Origin: Acidobacteriota bacterium
GTDB lineage: Bacteria; Acidobacteriota; Blastocatellia; Pyrinomonadales; Pyrinomonadaceae
Assembly: GCA_003222835.1 (NCBI GenBank)
Contig: QHXE01000060.1
Span: 1-11,389 of the forward strand
Direction: 5' to 3'
DNA length: 11,389 nucleotides
Positions within the stretch are counted from its first letter, which is position 1. Each line of letters opens with the position of its first letter. Under the pieces are notes generated by a model that was not told the origin of the DNA, made no database searches, and saw nothing but the letters and a program-made list of their open reading frames with translations. Of this stretch, positions 5,220 through 11,389 are shown one piece after another. Position numbers and translations under genes: made by a program.

Positions 5220-6830
5220 TTACTTCGCCGGGCCGAATTCGGCCAGCAGACCGGCGATCTCGTCGATTACTCGGACAGGATCCGAAGGGCCAGTCGCGTC
5301 ATTGCAGAAGATCGAGAAGACCAGGACCCCACCGTTCTTAGTGTCCGCGTAACCGGAAAGCGAGTGATCGTAAGTGAGCGTACCGGTCTTCGCGAATATG
5401 CGACCGGTTTCACGCCTGAGACGCCCACCAAGCGTGCCATCGCGTCCGGCGATGGGCAGCGAGTCATGAAACACTGAAGCCGAATTTGTCTGGGCGATGG
5501 CAGCCAGTAACCGTGCTGTGGATTCCGGCGTAACCAGATCGAGACGCGAAAGACCAGAGCCGTCACGAATCGCTAAGCCACGTGTGCTGATAGCAGTGTG
5601 ATCGAGCCAGGACTTTACGACGGCGATTCCCGCTTCATCATCGCCACGAGTGCGATTCTTACGTGGATCAGGATCCGGCGCCGAAGCGCCACGCGCTTTT
5701 CCAAGTGTCCGCAGAATTAACTCTGCAAAAAGATTGTTGCTCTCTTTATTCGTCTGGCGCACGATCTCGCCAAGCGTCTCGCTATCCTGGTGCGCAAGTT
5801 CGATCGCCTTTTGCGGATCGAACTTATCGCTTTCAGCAACCCGAAAATCGCGACTGCGGGCTTCGCCATCGACTTTGATGCCGCGCGCGATCAGCGCTTG
5901 CTTGAAAAGCGTTGCGGCCCAGAGCGCTGGATTGTGAATTGAAAGGAAAGCCGAATAGGCGCGTCCGCTGACCGGAAATTCTCCCCACACCCGCAGTTCG
6001 TTATCCGTCAAGCCGCGATTGATTCCAATCGTAGTAGTTGCATCTCGCTGGGCCGTAATGGTGTTATTTGTCAGATGAACGAATCCGGTATTGCGATTAA
6101 TTGCGAGATTAGCGGTGCTGCCGAATTTGTTCGCGGGCGAAATCGTTAGCTCAAAGCTGTTCTCGTCCACTGTGAGCGCGCTGGGCTCGGCGCCGAAGTA
6201 CCATTGAAGATCGTTCCACTGCCAACCGAGACCGTAGAGTTCGCCGCGAAAATAACTTTCGTCACCCACGACGTTGCCGCGAACCTGACGCACTCCGAAT
6301 TGATAAAGCTGTTCGGCCAACTGGTCCAGGGAAGGCGCCTCGCCTTTGCGTGTCGATCTCAGGTCGGGAGCGCCCCGGCCGTAAAGTGTGAGATCTCTTT
6401 CCACTTTTCCATTGTCCGGCTGTTTGTCCGCATAGACAGAAGTTCGCCAGCGATAGTCCGCGCCGAGCGAATCGAGCGCCACGGCGGTCGTGTAGACTTT
6501 CATGTTCGACGCCGGAGTGAACAGCTTGTCATTGTTGCGCGCATACACGACGCGGCCATCGCTCATCGACATTATGAACACGCCCCAACGTGCCTGAGGC
6601 AGATCGCTTTCGTCGATGACGCGATCAATTTTTTGTCCGAGCAAAGAATCGCCAGGCAACTGCCTGGATCCAGGCGGGGCGCCGGCCATCGTGGCAGGGC
6701 TTGGTGTCGTCTTGGGTGGCGATTTTTCCCGCGATCCCAAACCGGCTTGGGCAATCAGGAGCGAAGTTAAGACGAAGGTCGCGATTGGAACGAACAAAAG
6801 CACGTATCGAGTGAGTCTGCGTTTTGACAT
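5220..6830 (-). CDS. dacB: D-alanyl-D-alanine carboxypeptidase/endopeptidase (PBP4 type, peptidase S13)
   Basis: 536 residues. PBP4-type enzymes trim the terminal D-Ala and cut D-Ala-meso-DAP cross-links in periplasmic peptidoglycan. The three penicillin-binding motifs are present and ordered: SNMK (nucleophile Ser108, Lys111), SNN (364-366, in TNKESNNLFAELIL) and KTG (481-483, in FAKTGTLTYDHSLSGY). About 250 residues separate the first two motifs, as expected for S13 enzymes with inserted domains, and the YGRGAPDL and YFGAEPSALTVDENSFEL segments also fit. The N-terminus has a basic start, a hydrophobic stretch at 9-28 and a possible AQA cleavage site at 27-29, then a Pro/Ser-rich linker to about residue 60. 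A polar loop at 378-400 looks like an insertion. The start lies 9 nt after the GT9 stop with no strong ribosome-binding site, so translation is probably coupled to the upstream gene. Confidence 0.95.
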   Translation of the reverse strand: MSKRRLTRYVLLFVPIATFVLTSLLIAQAGLGSREKSPPKTTPSPATMAGAPPGSRQLPGDSLLGQKIDRVIDESDLPQARWGVFIMSMSDGRVVYARNNDKLFTPASNMKVYTTAVALDSLGADYRWRTSVYADKQPDNGKVERDLTLYGRGAPDLRSTRKGEAPSLDQLAEQLYQFGVRQVRGNVVGDESYFRGELYGLGWQWNDLQWYFGAEPSALTVDENSFELTISPANKFGSTANLAINRNTGFVHLTNNTITAQRDATTTIGINRGLTDNELRVWGEFPVSGRAYSAFLSIHNPALWAATLFKQALIARGIKVDGEARSRDFRVAESDKFDPQKAIELAHQDSETLGEIVRQTNKESNNLFAELILRTLGKARGASAPDPDPRKNRTRGDDEAGIAVVKSWLDHTAISTRGLAIRDGSGLSRLDLVTPESTARLLAAIAQTNSASVFHDSLPIAGRDGTLGGRLRRETGRIFAKTGTLTYDHSLSGYADTKNGGVLVFSIFCNDATGPSDPVRVIDEIAGLLAEFGPAK

Positions 6831-6839
6831 CTGAATTGA

Positions 6840-7871
6840 TCAACTCGCGAACAGTCTCGCCGTGCGGCCAGAAGCGAGCAACTCTCGAACTGCGGCGTAA
6901 ACTTCATCGACTTCAATCGCAGCCAGGTTCCGATTAAAGATGAGCCTTTGCGTCGCCGCCAATGGCACATAGGCATGCGGATATTCGAGTGCTATCAGGA
7001 CGACGGTTGGTGTTCCGACTGCCGCTGCGATGTGCGCCGGACCAGTGTCATTGGAGACGAATGCGGCCAGCCTGGCCTGTGCGGCCGCGAGTTGTGGTAT
7101 CGACAGCTTGTCGAGAACGACTGAGGCGGAAGGAAACAGGCCGCGAATCTCCTCGAGCAGATGGCGCTCTTCAGGACCGACGAAAACTACCGGTCGCATT
7201 CCATCGTTTCGTATCAGAAAGTCCGCCAGTTGAGCGAAGCTTTTCAGCGGCCAGCATCGGCCAGGATGGCCCGCGCCCGGAAACAATCCGACTAGTGGAG
7301 CGTCCGATTCAGCTCTTGCCTTTCGCAGTATCTTGTCAACAGCGCGATCATCCTCTCTTCGCGTCATGAGTTTGGGAACGCGCGGAGCGTTTTTGATTCC
7401 CAGCGGCAACAGCACGTCCAGGTAACGATCGACGAGGTGCTGATCCGGATCATTTTTATCCACAGGTGGTTTCGGATTGAAGTTCGCCAGAAAGTCCAAC
7501 GAGCGCCCCGGTCGCCTTGAGAATAGGCGCTTATCCGCTCCGGAAAAAAAGCCCAGCAGATTAGTCTCTGAAAAACTGTGAAGGTCGATGACAAAATCAA
7601 ACTCGCGCCGGCGCACGTCCTTGATCATCTGAAGAATTCGCAGGACTGAAAGCGGCTTGAACCCGTCCCGCAGATTTACGCGATCAACTTCGATAGTCGT
7701 CTCAGCGCAGCCGGTCAAGTCGACTATCTCGCTGCCGGGTTTGCCCACCGCGACCGTAATCCGCGCCTGCGGAAAGCGCTCGCGAATCGCCCGCAACGCC
7801 GGCAGGCTCATAACGACGTCGCCGAGTTGCCCGAAGTCGATGACGAGGATGTTGCGAGGGTCGAATATCAC
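6840..7871 (-). CDS. Glycosyltransferase family 9 (heptosyltransferase-like)
   Basis: 343 residues with the two-Rossmann GT-B layout of GT9, the family of ADP-heptose:LPS heptosyltransferases. The N-terminal acceptor side opens with NILVIDFGQLGDVVMSLPAL (7-26, GQLGD motif) and FDFVIDLHSF (91-100). The C-terminal donor side has VGLFPGAGHPGRCWPLKSFAQLADFL (194-219) and FVSNDTGPAHIAAAVGTPTV (271-290), the family's DTGP-H signature. It probably transfers a sugar to lipid A/core or another envelope glycan; donor and acceptor cannot be read from sequence and no other glycan gene is adjacent. The start is GTG at 7871, overlapping the peptidase stop as GTGA (7868-7871), which implies translational coupling and places the domain start at the normal distance. 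The stop is 9 nt from the carboxypeptidase start. Confidence 0.9.
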   Translation of the reverse strand: MIFDPRNILVIDFGQLGDVVMSLPALRAIRERFPQARITVAVGKPGSEIVDLTGCAETTIEVDRVNLRDGFKPLSVLRILQMIKDVRRREFDFVIDLHSFSETNLLGFFSGADKRLFSRRPGRSLDFLANFNPKPPVDKNDPDQHLVDRYLDVLLPLGIKNAPRVPKLMTRREDDRAVDKILRKARAESDAPLVGLFPGAGHPGRCWPLKSFAQLADFLIRNDGMRPVVFVGPEERHLLEEIRGLFPSASVVLDKLSIPQLAAAQARLAAFVSNDTGPAHIAAAVGTPTVVLIALEYPHAYVPLAATQRLIFNRNLAAIEVDEVYAAVRELLASGRTARLFAS

Positions 7872-9943
7872 TTTAAATGCTTGTCAAAAAACTCCGCACC
7901 GGCATGATACGAGCGCACCCAATCCTTGTGCAGCAGCAAGTCGTGTATCTCGTCGGGGAAGATCAATTCTTCGAAGTAGACGCCGTTGGCCCGCAGGCGT
8001 CGCACTAGATTCACGGTCTGCGCAAACTCGACGTTGCGATCGTCGTCGCCGTGAATCAACAGCACCGGCGACTTCCATTTGTCCACAGAAGATATCGGCG
8101 AAGAGTCACGCGCCAGCCGCGCGCGCTCTGGAGCTTCGATGGGCAAAGGTAAACCAGCCACGCGTAAACTCCAATCGTGCACGCCGTGAAAATCCACCCC
8201 CGCGGCGAAAATGTCGGAGTTGCGCGCCAGTCCCAAGGCAGTTAAGTATCCGCCGTACGATCCGCCCCACAGACCGATGCGTTTCTGATCTACATCATCA
8301 CGGCTGCGCAGATACTTCGCGCCCGCAACGACGTCCTGGTACTCCGACGCGCCGCGCGCCCCACGATGTTGGGCCATGCGAAAGGCGCGACCATAGCCGA
8401 TGCCGCTGCGATAGTTCACCGACAAGACGATGTAGCCGCGGCTCGCCAGATACTGATTCATCGCGTAAGAGTTGTGATAGTAATAGAGATAATGCCAGCC
8501 AAGCAGCATTTGTCTGACAGGTCCGCCATGCATGAATACCAATGCCGGCTTCTTGCCCGAAGCATTGGGCGGCTTGAACAACTGCCCATGAATCTCTAGA
8601 CCATCGGCGGCTTTAAAGATCACCTGCTCGGGAACGACGAGCTTTGCGGATGGAAAATCACGCGGCAGTGCCTGAGGCGCCAGCGGCTTCATGTTCGAGC
8701 CACCAATCGAAGCGGTGAACGGCAGGAAAGGATCGCGCGCGGTCGAATGAAAGAAAGCGATCTGGCGGCCGTTATCGAACACCGCGGGATACATTTCAAT
8801 GCTTTCACCGCTGGTGATTTGCTGCGGCGCACCTCCGTCGACACTTACACGCCACAGATGTCGCCGATCGACGTCGTTCTTGTTTGTCGAGAAGGCAACA
8901 AAAGATTTATCCGGCGCGAGCGCGACGTTTTCGACTTCGAATTCGCCGGGAGTCAACGCCGTGAGCGCGCCGCCGTCCGTCGAGATCGAATAGAGATGCA
9001 TCCACCCATCTTTTTCCGAGGGAAACAGCAAACGATTTCCAGCCACCCATTGCCAGAAATCTGAGCCCCCCTGGCCGGGATACGAATCGTTGTCCTGATC
9101 GCCGGAACGCCAAATCTGTTTGCCTTCGCCGCTTTGCGCTTCGGCAACCCAGATGGCCCAAGGCTGCAAGCGATCGCGATCGTTCGAGAAAGTGTCCGTG
9201 ATATTGAACAGCCGAATGAAAGCAATCCGCTTTCCGTCTGGCGACCAGCGCGGCGCGATGTCGCGATCGGTGCTCGGCGAAAGAAAGCGCAGACGATTCG
9301 CGCGCGTGTCATAAATTGAAATGAAACTGTGATCGCCGCGAGTCGAACTGAAAGCCAATTGGGATCCGTCCGGCGACCACTGCGGCCCGCCAACGTTGCC
9401 GCGCATTTCGAACAGCTTGCGTTCCTTGCCGCCGATTACAGGCGCCGTCCAGAAGTGACCTTCGCGAATCCAAACCATCTGATCGCCCGCTGAATTGAAC
9501 ACTGGTCCGCTGCCTTCGCCCATCTTCGTCGTGCGTCCGGTGTGCACATCGACGACCCAAACCTCTTGCTTCGTGCCGGCGGGATCGGTCGTTGGATTCG
9601 GATATTCTCCCGCGGGATTCTTGCCTTGGCCGCGCACAAAGGCAATTGCATTCCCACTTGGCGAAAATACCAGATCGCTCAATTCCTGCCCGTCATCGCT
9701 GTCGTAATGCGTCAATTGTCTGCTCGCGAACGACGGCCCTTCGGCAATCCAGACATTGCGCTTTCCTTCGGCATCGAATGCCCACGCGACCTTGTCGCCG
9801 CGCTTTGAAACGGTTAGCTCTGACGGGAAAGGCGAATTCGTGACTTGTTCGAGGGTGAAGCTTTGCGCTTTGACAAAGCAGACCAGCGCAAGCAGAAGCG
9901 CAATTGACAGCGAGCAGAAAATGAGACGACGGCAAAGTTTCAT
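7868..9943 (-). CDS. Secreted S9 family peptidase (prolyl oligopeptidase / DPP4 / acylaminoacyl-peptidase type)
   Basis: 691 residues, the usual size for this family. A Sec signal peptide spans about 1-27 (hydrophobic 8-24, likely cut after KAQ); no lipobox is seen. Residues 30-425 form a TolB/WD40-like propeller with repeated WSPDG-type turns (FSPSGNAIAF, WSPDGSQLAF, WSPDGKRIAF). Residues 440-691 are the alpha/beta-hydrolase domain, with HGGP (472-475) for the oxyanion region, nucleophile Ser562 in GLWGGSYGG, Asp635 in HGDDDRNV and His667 in PDEIHDLL. The protein should cleave short peptides in the periplasm or outside the cell; the exact specificity (dipeptidyl, acylaminoacyl or oligopeptidase) is not certain. 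AGGAG (9950-9954) lies 6 nt before the ATG. It is the first gene of the cluster with the GT9 enzyme and the carboxypeptidase. Confidence 0.95.
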   Translation of the reverse strand: MKLCRRLIFCSLSIALLLALVCFVKAQSFTLEQVTNSPFPSELTVSKRGDKVAWAFDAEGKRNVWIAEGPSFASRQLTHYDSDDGQELSDLVFSPSGNAIAFVRGQGKNPAGEYPNPTTDPAGTKQEVWVVDVHTGRTTKMGEGSGPVFNSAGDQMVWIREGHFWTAPVIGGKERKLFEMRGNVGGPQWSPDGSQLAFSSTRGDHSFISIYDTRANRLRFLSPSTDRDIAPRWSPDGKRIAFIRLFNITDTFSNDRDRLQPWAIWVAEAQSGEGKQIWRSGDQDNDSYPGQGGSDFWQWVAGNRLLFPSEKDGWMHLYSISTDGGALTALTPGEFEVENVALAPDKSFVAFSTNKNDVDRRHLWRVSVDGGAPQQITSGESIEMYPAVFDNGRQIAFFHSTARDPFLPFTASIGGSNMKPLAPQALPRDFPSAKLVVPEQVIFKAADGLEIHGQLFKPPNASGKKPALVFMHGGPVRQMLLGWHYLYYYHNSYAMNQYLASRGYIVLSVNYRSGIGYGRAFRMAQHRGARGASEYQDVVAGAKYLRSRDDVDQKRIGLWGGSYGGYLTALGLARNSDIFAAGVDFHGVHDWSLRVAGLPLPIEAPERARLARDSSPISSVDKWKSPVLLIHGDDDRNVEFAQTVNLVRRLRANGVYFEELIFPDEIHDLLLHKDWVRSYHAGAEFFDKHLK

Positions 9944-9993
9944 GGGGCTCTCCTATTTCTTGAGAAAATCGCATTGAGCAATCAGCGCGGACG

Positions 9994-10023
9994 ATTCTAG
10001 CACCGACGCCAAGTTCGCGTTAA
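9994..10023 (-). promoter_or_regulatory. Probable promoter of the S9 peptidase-GT9-carboxypeptidase cluster
   Basis: On the minus strand TTAACG (10018-10023, 4/6) and TGC-TAGAAT (-10 hexamer at 9994-9999, 5/6, with extended TG) are separated by 18 nt. Initiation near 9987 would give a leader of about 44 nt carrying the AGGAG site. The surrounding 166-nt gap (9944-10109) also holds the GC-rich run GGCCGGCCCGGCC (10050-10062) and a weak CTCT/AGAG hairpin just behind topA; I see no clear intrinsic terminator there. Confidence 0.5.
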
Positions 10024-10109
10024 CTGTGATTAGTGCTTTTGTTGAGGAAGGCCGGCCCGGCCCGCAGATACGACTGTTTTCGCTCTGATCGAGAGTGACG
10101 TCTAGGGAT

Positions 10110-11389
10110 TCAGACTCGCTGCTCTGGTGCGGTCTGTTGATCGGTTGGAATAGGCATCAATTCACTGCGGTATCCGCACGTTTCAGTCGCACAATAACGC
10201 GTCGTGCCTTTCTTCGTGGTCTTTTCCAATAAGAACGGTGCTCCGCACTGCGGGCAGGCTCCCGCTACCGGCTTGTCCCAAAAAACGATTTCGCACTTCG
10301 GATATTCCGAGCAGCTGTAGAAGACTTTGCCTCGCTTGGATCGCTTAACGATCAGTTCGCCTTTGCAACCCGGGCGTGGACAGGCAACGCCGGTAGTTTC
10401 GCGTTTGATGTATTTGCACTTCGGATAATTCGAGCACGAGATGAACTCGCCGTAACGACCCTGGCGCTTTACTAATTGCGCGCCGTCGATTGGGCACTTC
10501 TCGTCGATTGGTTCGGGTGGCGCCGTGAGCTTGCCGCTCTTAGAAATCTTCCTAATGTTCTTACATTCAGGATAACCCGAGCAACCGTAGAAAGGTCCGA
10601 ACCGCCCGCGCCTTAACTGCATTGGCTTGCCGCACAATTCGCAAGCCTCGATCTCTTCTTCGCCATCGCTGGACACCTTCGCCTTAGCGTCGTCGGGAGT
10701 TGCTGCCGGCTCTGCATCTCGAGTCGCGCTACAATTCGGACACTTGAGATACTTACCGAAGCGGCCGAGCTTCATAACCATGCCCGGCGTGCCGCACTTC
10801 AAACAGACTTCTTCGGTGGGAGTTTCTTTCTCTTTGATATCCTTTGCGTACTTCTGGAACTTCGACAGATCGTCCTTGAACTTGTCGTAGAACTCGCTCA
10901 GCGCATCGGTCCACTTGAGCTTGCCTTCCTCAATTTCATCCAGTTCCTCTTCCATCCGCGCGGTGTAAGTTTCATTGAAGAGATCGTCGAATCCGCCTTC
11001 GATCAAAACGTCGTTCACGGTTTTGCCGAGCGCCGTCGGATGAAAACGGCCATCTTTCTTTTCCACGTACTCGCGATCCTGAATCGTCGTCATGATCGCG
11101 GCATAGGTTGAAGGGCGACCGATGCCCTTCTCTTCCAGAGCCTTCACCAGAGTTGCTTCAGTGAAACGGGGAGGCGGCTCGGTAAAATGCTGTTCGGGAT
11201 CGATCTTGTTGAGCGTCAGCATTTCACCTTCAGCTACCAACGGCAAGGTGCGCTCAGCCTCGTCATCTTCCGCGACCGTTTCGTCGCGGCCTTCCTGATA
11301 GACTTTCAAAAAGCCATCAAACTTCTGGACCGATCCGGTTGCTCGAAAAACGAATCGTCCGGCCTGAATGTCAATCGTCGTTTGGTCGA
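10110..11389 (-). CDS. topA: DNA topoisomerase I, C-terminal part (5' end outside window)
   Basis: The last 425 codons are present; the frame is open to the right edge, where it reads DQTTIDIQAGRFVFRATGSV then KFDGFLKVYQEG, the typical bacterial TopA core. TopA relaxes negative supercoils through a transient 5'-phosphotyrosine; the active-site Tyr lies upstream, outside the window. EEKGIGRPSTYAAIMTTIQ (fragment residues 85-103) is a family hallmark. The tail has five zinc-ribbon modules with Cys at 195/198/216/219, 249/252/269/275, 298/318/324, 336/341/359/365 and 378/381/399/404. The third lacks one Cys: its CPID turn has Asp where the second ligand belongs. An Asp/Glu-rich linker separates modules 1 and 2. 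The ATG/TTG-type codons inside this stretch are internal; the true start is not in the window. The stop is the TGA at 10110-10112. Confidence 0.97.
   Translation of the reverse strand, partial: DQTTIDIQAGRFVFRATGSVQKFDGFLKVYQEGRDETVAEDDEAERTLPLVAEGEMLTLNKIDPEQHFTEPPPRFTEATLVKALEEKGIGRPSTYAAIMTTIQDREYVEKKDGRFHPTALGKTVNDVLIEGGFDDLFNETYTARMEEELDEIEEGKLKWTDALSEFYDKFKDDLSKFQKYAKDIKEKETPTEEVCLKCGTPGMVMKLGRFGKYLKCPNCSATRDAEPAATPDDAKAKVSSDGEEEIEACELCGKPMQLRRGRFGPFYGCSGYPECKNIRKISKSGKLTAPPEPIDEKCPIDGAQLVKRQGRYGEFISCSNYPKCKYIKRETTGVACPRPGCKGELIVKRSKRGKVFYSCSEYPKCEIVFWDKPVAGACPQCGAPFLLEKTTKKGTTRYCATETCGYRSELMPIPTDQQTAPEQRV

Noticed and set aside
6204..6770. Plus-strand open frame of 188 codons
   Set aside because: Antisense to the PBP4-type carboxypeptidase core, with no recognisable domain or start context.
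7657..8517. Plus-strand open frame of 286 codons
   Set aside because: It is antisense to the GT9 and S9 peptidase genes, whose motifs are unmistakable; its Arg/Ser/Pro-rich composition is that of a GC-rich shadow frame.
10050..10096. Intrinsic terminator behind topA
   Set aside because: The GGCCGGCCCGGCC run and the CTCT/AGAG stem could each pair, but loops are poor and no T tract follows on the minus strand.
1..11389. CRISPR array, tRNA, rRNA, transposase or phage gene
   Set aside because: No regularly spaced repeats, cloverleaf-like segments or mobile-element proteins were seen on either strand.

Overview
The window looks like chromosomal DNA of an Acidobacteriota bacterium, probably of the Blastocatellia type. 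This is inferred from three things: a TonB-family protein whose C-terminal domain has the VLNGKA...PVYPDVAR...FSPTKLSG layout common in that group, a DUF4388 (PATAN) protein, and several intergenic palindromic repeats. There are no rRNA or tRNA genes, no CRISPR array, no transposase and no phage gene. Coding density is high and no gene-free stretch exceeds about 175 bases.

Layout from left to right. (1) The 5' part of a glutamine-dependent NAD+ synthetase gene (nadE, minus strand, running off the left edge), with an extended -10 promoter so close to the ATG that its mRNA may be leaderless. (2) A 90-bp imperfect palindrome built from CGCGGAG units. (3) A YjjX-type inosine/xanthosine triphosphatase (minus). 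(4) A divergent intergenic region with a short GC-rich hairpin, then a plus-strand LeuA/homocitrate-synthase-like DRE-TIM metallolyase without a regulatory domain. (5) An 83-bp palindromic element filling the convergent gap. (6) Two minus-strand genes that both end in TonB-C-like domains: upstream a secreted YD-repeat/TonB protein with its own promoter, downstream a DUF4388-TM-TonB-like protein. (7) A compact minus-strand cluster: a secreted S9 prolyl-oligopeptidase-family peptidase, a GT9 heptosyltransferase-like enzyme (GTGA overlap) and a PBP4-type D-alanyl-D-alanine carboxypeptidase (9-nt gap), with a good promoter ahead of the peptidase. (8) The 3' part of topA (minus), running off the right edge, with five zinc-ribbon modules.

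The genes are mainly housekeeping (NAD synthesis, nucleotide-pool cleaning, DNA topology) and envelope functions (peptidoglycan trimming, glycan transfer, periplasmic proteolysis, TonB-like proteins). I found no convincing undescribed multigene system. The items most worth a second look are the intergenic palindromes placed exactly at gene boundaries, the unusual DUF4388-TM-TonB-like architecture, the possible leaderless nadE transcript, and the unassigned LeuA-like enzyme.
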